Source: Lithospermum erythrorhizon (Eukaryota > Streptophyta > Magnoliopsida > Boraginales > Boraginaceae). Taken from it: a stretch of DNA of 64,000 nt. Below the pieces are notes generated by a model. It made no database searches and was not told the DNA's origin. It was given only the letters and a program-made list of their open reading frames with translations. The stretch lies in NCBI GenBank assembly GCA_019722365.1, contig JADFUC010000085.1, positions 186,001 to 250,000 of the forward strand, read 5' to 3'. This document shows, piece after piece, positions 45,353 to 57,457 of the stretch (the first letter of the stretch is position 1; each line of letters opens with the position of its first letter). The position numbers were made by a program, and so were the translations under genes.

Positions 45353-48000
45353 CCAAATGTTAACATTTCATTTTGAAAATGTAATGAGTACGCCTGCAGA
45401 TAATAAATTCTGTTTTATTTTTTCATGTTGTATATGCTTGATCATGTGCTACAATTGCATGGTAAAATAAAAAGCAAAGAAATAATAATTGTTGAAATCA
45501 ATAGGTGATTCCATTAGCCCGTTGCGACAATTGTGTACTCAATTCATTTACGGTTAGGTTAAGTAGATTATCGGAAGCTTAGTGTTCAGCGCTTAGTAAT
45601 TGTATATTACTAGTGTGGAGTTCGCATGATAATTTAAGGGGTTATGAGGCGTGCTAGATCTTACTCATTAATCGTTATAATAATAGTAATTGGTCAATTA
45701 TTATTATTATACAACTATATTATCTGGCGCAGAAGGTCGCCTGTGTCGGTGGCGTTGGAGTTATATTTCGTGGGATGAAATTAAGAAGAGCTGTATAATT
45801 GAAATGTATTTCTCGATTACAAAGTTCTACATTTTATGTAAGAATATCGATTGAACAAATAGAATCAATTAAATAGTTATTTAATTAGTTCGATAATTTA
45901 GTATTTATCAATAGCAGAAGATTGTTGATATTGGCTCATTACTATTTAGTAAGCTAATTAAATAGTTCGACTCGATAGAAACTTCATTGTAGTGTCTTAA
46001 CGAACTAATAGAGTTAGAGAGAGTCAGAAAATACTTAGGTTCTTATCGGGCTTGTTTTAACCTATCCCTATATAAGCAAACTTTAGGGTTTATGACATAA
46101 GTTTTAGAAAAATATTTTCATCAAAGAAACCTAGGTAGCCCCACTGGCCGAAATTCTAAAATTTTGGGGTTTTTGGTTTCTTGTTCAGCACTTGTTTACT
46201 AGCGCCATCGGTTCTTGATTCAACCTCTCTGGTGTGGACCAGCTAGAGATGTCATCTGATTGATATTGCAGCAAGGAGCTGAAGAAGTCAAATTCACGTT
46301 GTGAATTTAGGCGTGTAATTTTTTAATTGGAATTTACTCCCATTGCGTTAAATGCTGTTCATATAGTATGTGTTTTTGTATAATAATGTAGTAAGCACTT
46401 TAAGATCCACAGGTATGGATTGATATTTATACTCATATATTCATAGTATTTTCCATCAATAATCTAACCATTTTAAAATTTAAGCGGCGTATCAAACCAA
46501 TTTTAAATTTGTAAAAATCAGTTTGGTTCATCATCAAGCGCGTTGTGATGGGTGTTAAGTTTTACTTTGATATGACAATGGATCATGTTGAAGTGATTTC
46601 CACTAACATAGAGGCTTTCGGATGATCCTCAAGTAATTGGTTTAATTGGTATAACGGTACAAAAGTGAGCATCTTGAATAAACAATAAGGGACCACAAAG
46701 AGTTATGTGGTTTACATAATTGGTTGATAATATACTATTATCTTTGGATTCAAAATGTATGCGGTGTTGCGTTTGGATTTGATATAATAGGTCTTGATAC
46801 TAATATATTTAAGTGAGATTTGAAGTATTAATTTACTTTAATTTATTTGCTGAAGTGTTATGGTAGTTTCTTGATTAACTTTGTCTTTATTTACTTATTC
46901 TTGAATTATAGCTAATTTACATTTCTGCTACTCCTAAGAACTTTCGTTCGCTCGGCCTTGAAAAGTGCAAATTGAATCACTGAATTTTGAGTGGTCACCG
47001 AGCAGGGAGTCATTCTCAGAAGCAAAAGAAGGCGCGAATACGTGATGATGAATAGGTTCCTCGAAACCTAATGATGAATTGCTAATCGGAAAAGGATCCC
47101 ACAGCCTGGTCGATGTTGTGGATGTCGATGTCTCATGCTAGCGATATGATTTCATTCAAATTCAATATGAAAAGGTGTGACATGTATGACATATACGGCA
47201 ACGAGAAATTTCAGAAGGCTGAAAGCGATATGACACCGTCACGTGCTCTTGTAGGTATGGTAAGTGAGGCAGGCCACCAAGCCTACATGTTAAAATGATT
47301 GGCTTGATGATCGGGCGCTTCGACACCTGCAGGCACCGGTGTCTCTCAAAGAGCTGGTTGTGGATCTCATCCTAAGAACTTTTCGGTTAAATTCTCTCGG
47401 TTCATGAACTTGATATGCGCTATAAGTTTGGAGTTGTCTCTAAACGGGCGCATAGAATGATCACGAATGAGGCAGATCTAGGCCAAGACTAAAACACACT
47501 CACTTGTTTTGGTGGTCAAAACAAAATAAAGAAGAATAAAGTTTGCTAAAGCCAAGGGTTCGAGGTAATCCCAGGCAGACAGAGGGGAACACTAGGAAGG
47601 GATGACAAATATACTATTAGGGAAATTAGGTCCAGCGGAAGTGGAGCTGCTTGGGAAGTTCACGGATGATGGGAAGAATGGTCTCCAGGCTACTCATTCT
47701 GGTGTGTATGTATGTTGTTGAAGTTTTTACAACTACAATTCTACTTAAGTGGTGCTAGACACTAGTTGTGGTTCTCATATTGTCTTAATATGCGGGAACT
47801 CAAGTCAAGTAGAGACTCGAAAGAATGGATCTACGTGTGAAACTGACAGAAGGTTGGAAGCCTGCGGTAGGATCCGTGATTTAAGCGCCCCACGGGCCTT
47901 GTTTGAACTTATCTCGGGTTTACTATGTACGCCAATTTGCGGGGAATATTATTTTACATTTGTTTGGTGAAATGGTTTTCATTTTTCAATAGATCGATAA
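45353..48000 (+). mobile_element. Second unit of the tandem copia duplication (partial)
   Basis: Flank copy 45353-45489, LTR 45490-46458 (TGTTGAAATC...TTTTCCATCA), then internal sequence parallel to 40290-41830 (GATCATGTTGAAGTGATTTC near 46579; protease VLDTSCGSH near 47749). About 600 bases present after the first LTR are missing here. Coding similarity stops in the protease region near 47960. Confidence 0.7.
47749..47850 (+). pseudogene. Copia aspartic protease remnant
   Basis: Reads VLDTSCGSHI, with the active-site D-T-G triplet changed to D-T-S, then a stretch ending SSQVETRK. The first unit (41569) keeps DTG but is broken by shifts. Confidence 0.7.
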
Positions 48001-48720
48001 TTTAGGATAAATGAGGTGAGATTGCGTAAAGTGCCATGGTGGACCGACACCTTGTAAGGTTCCATTTATGCCCATTGATTCTCTCCATGTCTCCTGTAAA
48101 AAATTTACCAATGTACATGGAGATAGTAAGCTGCGGCTTTAGAGCGTTAGCATTAGCGATTCTGAGGAATGGCGATGAATGGATCCGGGTTAGGAGCGAT
48201 CTTCCTAGCCGACTTTCTTTCTCACGACCACAACTACGGCGGATCTTAGGGGCTTATTCAAATGTGACGTTCTCGAGAATATCTGTCCCTGGGCCGGCTC
48301 CACATAGATAAATGGATGACATTGCCGAATGTGGACACGTCGTAGGCTACGCTGTCTGATAATAAGTATTTGAGGCATTCTGCTGCCGGGGAACAAGCGC
48401 ATGCTTCCGGTATCTTGGACGAAGGGCTTGCCAATAGGCCTTGGTTTGGGGAATGTTGGCGGAGGGGTCATTTTATATTGGTAAGATCATATATAGGAGG
48501 TATGAATCAACCGTTTCACATTATTATATCTTAATTTGTCAAAATTTTAATTGTAAACACATGATGATCATCCTATCCCTCGATAAGCGTGCCTATTGGA
48601 AAAAATGGGCGAGATGTTTTACTTCCAGGTTTAAATTTAATGAAATAATCAACTTATTGACCAGCATTACGAGAGGCGGATGAACAGTACCGTCGCCAAA
48701 GATATCAATTGTGTGCGGAC
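48001..48720. other. Unassigned sequence at the end of the retroelement pile
   Basis: Short frames in several phases, less AT-rich than its flank; may be further retroelement debris. No domain recognised. Confidence 0.25.
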
Positions 48721-48724
48721 AGCC

Positions 48725-48985
48725 AGTTTCCAATACATCATTATTTAATTCGTTTATGTAATTAATTATTTAATTCTTATGTAATTAATTATTTAATTCA
48801 TTCTTATGTAATTAATTATTTATTTCATTTTATGTATTAATAATTTAATGCATGCCCCATATAATTAACTATTTAATTCATTTTATTAATTAATTATTTA
48901 ATTACCATTCTTATATATTCAATAATTATTTAATTTATTTTATATAATAAATTATTTAATTTATTTTATGTAATTAATTTGTAAT
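48725..48985. repeat. AT-rich minisatellite
   Basis: About nine irregular copies of a 25-32 bp unit built around TATGTAATTAATTATTTAATTCAT. Almost pure A/T. Confidence 0.85.
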
Positions 48986-49187
48986 AATTTATTTTGTAAA
49001 TTTACAAATTCATTCTTATGTAAAAATAATTTCACGTTTTCTAATATGATTAAATTCCATTCATTTTAAACAAGAAAACAAACAATCTAATAATTCTGCT
49101 TTTAGAAACAAAATATTCATGTTTATTATGCGCATGAGCATGAATTTAAGTAGCAGATTGACCTAGAAGCATGAAAAAAATTCGTTG

Positions 49188-49386
49188 TTACTAACAAATT
49201 AAGCAGTTTGAAGAAGCGCAAAAGATTTGGATTGTTCTTAGTTTAAGCATAAGATATAATTTGCTTGTTTGTTATTAACATGAAAAAATTGACTTTGTTT
49301 GGTAGTAGCAAATTAAGTTGTTGAAGAAGCAAAGAGTTTGATTGTTGTTGTGGGTTAAGCCGGATATAATTCGTTTGTTTGTTATA
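49188..49386. repeat. Imperfect direct duplication, ~113 bp offset
   Basis: 49188-49276 and 49302-49386 share AACAAATTAAG / GCAAATTAAG, TTGAAGAAGC and ATATAATT(T/C)G(C/T)TTGTTTGTTAT in the same order. Confidence 0.65.
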
Positions 49387-49489
49387 ACCTAAATTTTGCA
49401 TGAAATAAAGAGTTAAAATAGTCATTTTCCTTCAGCGTGTTACTATATTGGTGTGTAGTGCCCCAGGCACATATATACACATATGATAC

Positions 49490-49910
49490 AGGGTATTCAA
49501 TTACTATTCAATTTAATTTAAATTAATTGATATTTTGTTTAAATTTAATCAACATAAAAATTATAATTTATTTACTTATAAATAAATATGATATATTTTA
49601 TGTTTTCATGATATAAATGTAATCACAGGACATAAATTAATTCAGTGGAGATATAAAACATAATTTGGCTTATCTTACTATTAGTACAACTTTTAGCTTG
49701 TTTGGGCTGATTAGTACTACTTGAGTGTTAATGTCAGCGGCTCGCATTTCGTGCGGTGTGAGTTAGAGTTGCGCCAAGTCAGTTCAACGTCGCGTTCACT
49801 AAGTATAAGCTGAATATATAGGTAGCGTGGGAAAACAGTTGAGGTTTCAATTTCTTCATCTGACGCAGCTAGCAACAAGTGTTACCAGCATTGAATGAGT
49901 TGTTGACAAC
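49490..49910. repeat. Dispersed repeat, inverted relative to 8831-9060
   Basis: Block order TTAATTGATATTTTGTTTAA, ATTTACTTATAAATAAAT, TTATCTTACTATTAGTACAA and CCAGCATTGAATGAG matches the reverse complement of 9055-8831. Type unknown. Confidence 0.55.
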
Positions 49911-52781
49911 CATGAAATGGTATGTGTTTATTAAATGATAGAGACGTTAATACAAAATACCCAGATAGACTAACAAGTAACAACAATATATAGGTGTCAC
50001 CTTAACAAACAATTTCCTGGTAATTGTAATTTATTACTCCATCATAGATAAGTTTAGTAAATTTATCCTCGTTTTTTTAATTGTGTCTTAGTCATTACAT
50101 ATAAATTAAAAAAAAATTAGTCAAAGTGGATTGAAAATTTAGAATGATAATGATTGAAGCAATATGGTGATTTATTTCTTCAAAGAGAAAAGATGTAAAA
50201 CATTGAAATATATAAAATCTTATTTAATATGCTAAATGGAGCAACTATAAAAAATAATTTTTTTAGCTAAAAGCGATAATTATAAAAAAGCGGAAGAGTA
50301 ATTATAATCATTGATATTATTAAGTGTTTATCAATAAAACATGTATTATGATCATAGATATGTAATGTTAATGTATGAGTTGGGTGAAGTTTTATTGAAC
50401 CAAGCTATTACTGTGATAGCCTTCTTATGTTATAATAGTAGAATTTCACAATTAAGTAAGAGCCGTTCTGATAAAACTAATTATTGGATCGTGCCATAAT
50501 TTTCCGGTTAAATTGCTTTGGTGAATTAACGGCTGGGGAATCTCTTTATTCCCAAGTAGGTCGAAGATAAGAAGGGTTACCGAAGATATTGATTGAATTT
50601 GGAAGATAACCTCATATTTGTAGGATTGTATATGAGATCTGGAATCTCGCGTGAAGCAGTGGGAATTAGGTTCTGAGGTTCAATCATTATCACCTATGTG
50701 TATATATTGTGAAGCTTTGCCTGAGAGAGGCGTGGGCTTTTATTATTCGTGAAACTTTATTAAAGAAAGTCTGTTTCGAAGGAAGAATAAGTTGTGTAGG
50801 TTGGTTGGTTATTGTTGGTAGTTGCCTACATAAACTACCTGAATTAATGTCGTGTTATATTTTATTGATATAATATACTTGATAGAAATATTGTTGTGTC
50901 GATTGTAAAAGTATTTGGGAGAGTGTATGATGAGGAAGGATAGAAGATAGGTGGATCACAGATTTAGAAGCTTTGTAATTGAAAGGATTCTTGGGGGCGT
51001 AGAGTGGAAAGCATTGGGAGGCGTTTGTGCCGCATAAGTCCTCTTTGTAATTCACTTCAAAGTGATGGAAGGAATCCTTTCTAGGCGGTGGCCCCAGGGC
51101 ATTAAGTCTTACATGACAGAAGCTGAGGCATGAAAACAATCTTATTAATGTTGTTTTATTTTCTTGTTGTAATTATTTTGGTTGGTTTGATACTGACCAG
51201 AAGTATGCTTGAATGTTAAAGAGACATGACTATATTGATTGATTTACTTTTAGATAAATTCCAATACAAACACGTCTCATTTTTTACGACATTGAAATTA
51301 GTTATTGGAGTACTAAAATAGAATAGCTATTTCAAGAATACAAATAGTCTGTCGACAATTTAGATGTTTGGTCTAATTGTATTTCTTTAGAAACATGTTT
51401 AAATATAGGAAATATGATATACGGAGTATTTAATTTATAAATTATTATATTTAAAATAAATAAACGAATATTATAATAACGGATCCCAAAATCTACAAGT
51501 ATTAATTCTTATAAAGATAATAGGATCGCATTTTGGAAAAAATATAATATTATCAAGGTTTAGTTAATTTGGTGCCGACGTTATTGGCTTATTGCTAGTG
51601 GTATTTATAGATTTGTCATTCTTCACCCAGTGAAATTTCAAATTTATCACTTCGTTACGTCTGCAAGCGATTGATGTGTGTTTAGTACAATATTTTTATA
51701 TCAAAATATTTAATTTTTTAAGTAAATTTTTCATACTTGTTTCCTTTATATTCCTACTTTATTTGCTTTAATTGACATCATTAATTATTTTTTAGACATA
51801 AAGAAAAAGTTGTCATAAGATTAAATAAGGTAAAAGACATCCTTCTTAATTTATATATATTAGGCTAAAACATGTCAGGCGTAGGATAAGATTAGCTGCG
51901 GTGGCATGCATGTCTTGGCATCAGGCGTGAATTCGATCGCAGCCAGATAATTGTTGTGATCAGGAATCGTCTTTTCGTGTTGATTCTTTTTTAGTATCTC
52001 GGACCTCCATTGGTGATAAGCCTCAGGTCTTGGTGGCCGTTGACGATATCCCTGACATATATTAAGTAAAAAGCATCAATTATTTAGATATATAGTGAGA
52101 GTATCAAACTGCTTAATGCTTTTCGTTCCAAAATTCACAGTGACCTATGCCAAATCTGTTTAATGATCATTGTTATTTGCAAATAGTAGAGTAGTCTTAA
52201 CTAAGATCAACTCTAGCACATCCAACGTTGAGAAATTAATTGAAAAATAATTCAAATTGGACTTCCTAAGCCATTAATGGAGTTATATATTGAACCAACA
52301 TAGCTACTCTATTTTATGAGTTTTGATTTGTATTGGTCCCTTCACCCTAGGTTTGTCCGGGAATAGGCCATCTACCTACTTTCCGTTCCTTTCATTGTAA
52401 CTCATTATTTTAATGTATTTATAATGTACAATTTTATCAAGTCGAAAATACCATGAAAAATATTAAAATGAAGTAATATCTTTGACCAAGCCTTATTGGA
52501 AGAATGAAATTTAAGACTAATACCGACAATTTGTAAAACTCTTCAAAAAATAAAGAAATACAGTAATTGGCAAACTAGTTCTTTAATTGATCATACTGAT
52601 ACAAGTTATGAATTTACAAAATTGGAACCACAATTTTAAGAATCAAGAAGTAACAAACAAACAAGACTATATATAACCTTACTTTGATGATAAAATCATT
52701 GTGTACATATAAATTAAATTATTGTGATACATTTCTCATATTTCCCAAAATGACCAAACAAAAATTTAAGAAAAGATCAAT
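49911..52781. other. Intergenic, no confirmed gene
   Basis: A 94-codon minus frame at 50855-51139 has a codon pattern that could be an old exon (LNALGPPPRKDSFHHFEV), but I recognise no family. The stretch 52550-52781 will include the 3' untranslated region of the peroxidase gene. A TACGGAGTATTT word lies near 51420. Confidence 0.4.
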
Positions 52782-54210
52782 TTAGTTGAAAGCATCACAT
52801 CTGCGTCTAACTTCACCATTTCTTCCAGTTTTCACACCATATTCACTGAGCTTCTCCATAGCTTTAGCAAAAGCTTGAAAGAAAGCATTCTGATCCCTTG
52901 AATACAATTCCACAAATGGCTTTGTTCTTGGATCATCAAACATCAATCGATCCGATTTCAAAAGCCCCAACCCTTTAGGCAGATTTTGATAATACAAGTT
53001 ATCAAATTTACTAGGACTCATAATATCATTGAAAACTGATATGGTTGAGTCCTTTTTGTAATTAGCACAAGCACCTTTCAAAGCTTCAGCAAATCTTGGA
53101 TTGTATGTTGGATCAACCGATGATGTTCTACTGTAGTTGTAAATATTTGAGCTGAATTCTTTACAATGTGAGAAACCAATTGTATGTGCTCCTGATAAAG
53201 CCACCATTTCTTGAATACTGAATCCTCTGCTTCCAAAGAGCTTCATCAAATGGTTCATAGACATGGTGGGCATTGGCAAATTTCCATCAACATTTTCTGC
53301 CTTCGAAATAACTCCATCTCTTCTGCCTAACTTCACATTGTAGTAAGGCCCTCCAGCCATTGTCACCAGATTTCTTGTTGCAACAGTGAGTATATCGGAG
53401 CAAGAAACCACACCAGGACAAGCTAGTTCCAGAGCTGTTCCGTAAGAAATTTTAGAGTCAAAATGAATTAACGAAAATGCAGCTGAATAAAACATACAAC
53501 ATATGATCATTAATACATTTTATCTTGTTGCTGAACCTTAATTAAAAAACTAATAGAAAATATTTAGAGCTAATTGACGATTTGGTACCTCATAGGCTCA
53601 TAGTGTGACGAGTATGTCATTTGGTCAGGTTATCATTTGGTTCCATATAATTGACGAGTTGCACATTAATCCTAGACATAAGTTCTATATTGATACGGAA
53701 ATAAAAGGAACTGTTAAAGAATGATGACAAATTAGTACACTAAAATTTAAACTGTTATGTTTATTTTTTGAGCAATATGCTACAACTAATATGTAATATT
53801 ATGGATCAATGTACCTAATCAAATCGACAATTAAGTCAAAATATTTATACTAAATCGAATATTTTCTTACATGTTTTAGCACGGATGACAACATCAAATG
53901 CGTCACCAGGGAGGGAGAGGTTGATATCAGCGTCACGTTCGGCTTTGTTGAAGGGGGTGGAGGAGATGAGGACTGAAGCGTCGCAGCCAAGGATGAAGCA
54001 GTCATGGAAGAACATGCGTAGAGTGGCGGCGGCTGTGGTGGGGGAGTTGATCTGCTTGTTGGTTACTGTATCAACCATTATTTGCTCGAATCTTGGGCAT
54101 GTTTTCTTGTAGTAGTTTGGGGTGAGGAGTTGGGGTGAGGCATGTGAAGAGGGGGGGAGGATTGAGAGAGTGGTGAGTATGAGGAGGAATGAAAAGGGTA
54201 GAGTTGTCAT
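52782..54210 (-). CDS. Class III peroxidase, PER41/PER65-like
   Basis: Two exons on the minus strand, 54210-53871 and 53434-52782, joined at a GT-AG intron of 436 bases (phase 1), give 330 residues, the normal family length. Residues 1-24 are a signal peptide. Catalytic Arg65 and distal His69 lie in LRMFFHDCF; proximal haem ligand His197 in SGAHTIGFSHC. All eight disulfide cysteines are present (38, 71, 76, 119, 125, 204, 236, 326). The ending GEVRRRCDAFN and the MVALSGAHTIGFSHCKEF block match the Arabidopsis PER41/PER65 group. Role from the family: secreted haem enzyme using hydrogen peroxide to oxidise phenolics or generate oxygen species in the wall. The second exon's open frame extends upstream into the intron, but the ATG there is not the real start. 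Confidence 0.93.
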
Positions 54211-54245
54211 TGTTTTGTGGTTGAAGATAATAGATCTATAAGCTC

Positions 54246-54271
54246 AACTCTCTCTCTCTCTCTCTCTCTCT
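54246..54271. repeat. (CT)n tract in the peroxidase 5' leader
   Basis: About 12 CT units, i.e. (GA)n on the sense strand, 36-61 bases upstream of the ATG. GA tracts in 5' leaders are common in plants and can bind BPC/GAGA-type factors; here this is only inference. Confidence 0.8.
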
Positions 54272-57200
54272 ATCTATGTTTGCACAAGAAGAGAAGAGAA
54301 GAGAAGTGAATTCATTTTTTTTATGGGGAGAGGAGAAGACACAAGAAAGGAGATCTGTTTGATGTTGTTAATAAAGTCATGAAATGACTATTTTGCGCAT
54401 TTCAAACAGTGTTAATAAAGTCATCAAATGATTATTTTGCTCTTAAACGAAACTTCCTCAAATACTATACTTACAAATAGGGGATAAAATAATTATCTTA
54501 TATCTTTATTAACCTGTTTGGAGTGTGATTATAGCAGCCATGAGAAGAAATGGAGGCAAAACTAGTGGGTTGGGCAGAAATGAGCTTTTCAGGGGCGGGG
54601 GTGGGTGGCAGTGAAGTCAGAAATTATACAGCAGTTCACGGTTTATTAATATTAATTGTCATTATAGATATCAAATTTTAATATAAAAATATTACACATC
54701 ATTAAAATATATCGTTTAAGATGGTACAATTAAAAAATTCAAAGAAAAATATCTATAAATTATTCTATGCGCCAATTAGAATGTGTCTAAAATCTAGTTA
54801 AGCAATTGATCACAGTTCGTAAAAAGCTAAAAACAAGTTTCTATAATTGGCATTAGCCAGTTTTTTTAGAAGATCATTATTATCTAAATGTACCAAAAGA
54901 AAGAAAATATATATAATAATATAATTTATATTTTTAATCATTAATAAACCATTAATTAGCTATAACTTTCCATCAGAAATTATGCAAGATAGAAGGGTTG
55001 ATAGTCCACTTTTATTTAAAGAAAAATTTGGAAATATTTTCTTTCTTACACTCTTTCCACTTGAGAGGTTCTTTATGAGTTTCTTATTGGGAAAATTACA
55101 ATAATATCACTTTTCTCAATAAAAATTAAATTTTTAATATATTTTTTCTTCAAATTTGCACTTCATATCAATTATTTTATTTTTTGGACAAAAAAATATT
55201 ATCAATATAATTTTATTTTTCTTACATAATATTAAACAAATATTTACTTAATATCTAACTAATAATTAGCAGATACGTCTTAACGAGTATTTGCACAATT
55301 TACAATTTGTTTGGAGGTATTTTTTGCCCGAAAAATAAGATATGTGTTATGGAATGAAAAACTCTTGTTAAGAGGTGGTATAAATACAATTTTTGTTAAA
55401 AGAAAGTTGTATTCTTGACATTTTTCCCTTTCTTATTATGTTAATAGTTTTCACTACTAGTCCTAAAAATTAGGATTAAGATAGTAACACCTTTTAAATT
55501 AATAATTGTAATTGATATGTTAATGATTGAGATTGAAAATTGAGATAATTTAATGTATTAGAATTCGAGAGGATCCAAATCCGAACATAACAAGCCAAAG
55601 GGACTAATGATCTAATCTAAACTGCATATTCGAGTCCAGCCCCATGAAGTGGACGACTGAGACTGAATTCACCTAAGCTCATGAACTAAGTTTAGCCTGG
55701 AATATATTATTGAAGTACCCACCTAATGTTGGGTGTGCTAATTTTTTGTGTAATAAAAAATATGAAGCTATTGAATTAGTTTATAAAACTTGGTTTGTTT
55801 TTATATTACGGACCGAATTCATCCATTGACGGCAAGGTTTTTTTTTATACTTAGCGATGATATTATTTTAAATATAAAAGTATTACAAATTTGAGATTTT
55901 TTTTGCTAACTAATATACAGTTAGATACTTGATTACAAGCGTATTAAGATAAATATATCTATTCCGAATCGGAATTTAGCGGTGAAAGTTTGAAATGGAT
56001 GTCATTAAATTTGAAACTGACGGAAAGTTAAAGTAAAAACGCGCCACTCATTCAACCACTAATCACGGGGACATTAGCTGGAAAATGGGTCAAGGTCTCA
56101 AAACTCAAAATTCATTACACTTTCTGTTTCGCACCTCTATTAATTCGCTTGCGCCTACTCATACTTCAATTACGAAAATACCCACTCAAATCTGTTGCCT
56201 CAATTATGTTTGTCCATTTAATTTTAATGGACCTTTTCTGTTTTTGATATTATCATTCTTGGATCATAAATGATTTTTAATCTTTTATTTCAGTATGTAT
56301 GTAAAAATATTTCAAGATATAATATCTATAATATAATTATAAATTATTTATAATTGATATATGTGTAACAATTTGTAAGTTCTGAGCTAACATGTGGTGT
56401 AGGCACGCGGAAACGAACAAAATAATTGAGTCTTGAATTATAGACGGTGGAGTTGGAGTCTCCTGCGTATCTTGTGTTCTCATCACATGTCCTATGTTAA
56501 TTGATCTTCCTAATCACAGTGTACTTTACTAATCCATTAACATTATTCCTTAATCCAATGCAATAGAAAACACCTCTTGGTATCCTATTTGTATATAATA
56601 CCTTAATTAATAATGTGTTAATATTAATAATATATAGTATCTATAAATTTTTTCTTTGGTGTTTGGACGGTTTAGCTTGTACTCTGTAGTAGTTAAAAAT
56701 GATTGCATGTTCATATATAATTAGAGATTCATTGGAGCCAAATGTATGTAAAAGTCAGAGAGCAGGTCCAATAATGGAATGTTGAGATATACATACAGTA
56801 TGTCGCATGTGCTAGATGGTCCCAGTAGCTCAAGAATTCTTCAACTTCTGCTTATTAGGCATCTCCAACTCATCTCAACATGTAACAATCATCAAAGCAA
56901 AAGGAGAATCCAAGAGTGTACTCAATGTAACCAGACTTGCACCTTCAATTCAATGCTAAACTAAACATGCTACAAGCCTGACGGTTTAATCTCTCCTTAG
57001 GAAACCGACTTCTTTTTGTATCAAAATTTAAAAATAATATGGGATGTAATTAAGTACACGACTCGACCTCTTAATTCTCAACGCCTTTGTATTAAACTCC
57101 TATTCTACTTAGACGGGACTCTCTTCATAAACAATGAACATGTTGATGCATATTCCGAAATAATTTGAATGATGAAGATAGTATATTCATATTAGGTACG

Positions 57201-57457
57201 ATACTTTTTATTAATAAAATATCACATAGTGATGCTCATTCTTAAAAGGTATATGATGTAATGTGTAAAATCTCTTAACTTTTACATGTAGAGCGAGGTT
57301 TTAATTTCTTACACACTATATATTGATAAACATATAATATAATATTTGGGGATACTGTTGGGCTAAACATATTGTTTATAACTTTATATCTTGCTTCCAA
57401 TTTCCAAACAAGAATAATCAGCCCATAGATTGTATAGTTTGCTATGAATTATTCTTT
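54272..57457. other. Intergenic, peroxidase upstream region and beyond
   Basis: No gene recognised. The frames at 56085-56273 and 56779-56964 have no identifiable similarity. Very AT-rich. The end close to 57457 will include the 3' untranslated region of the GASA14-like gene. Confidence 0.4.

Noticed and set aside
53435..53510. Upstream extension and ATG of the second peroxidase frame
   Set aside because: It runs into the intron; the conserved peroxidase sequence and the AG acceptor at 53436-53435 define the exon start.
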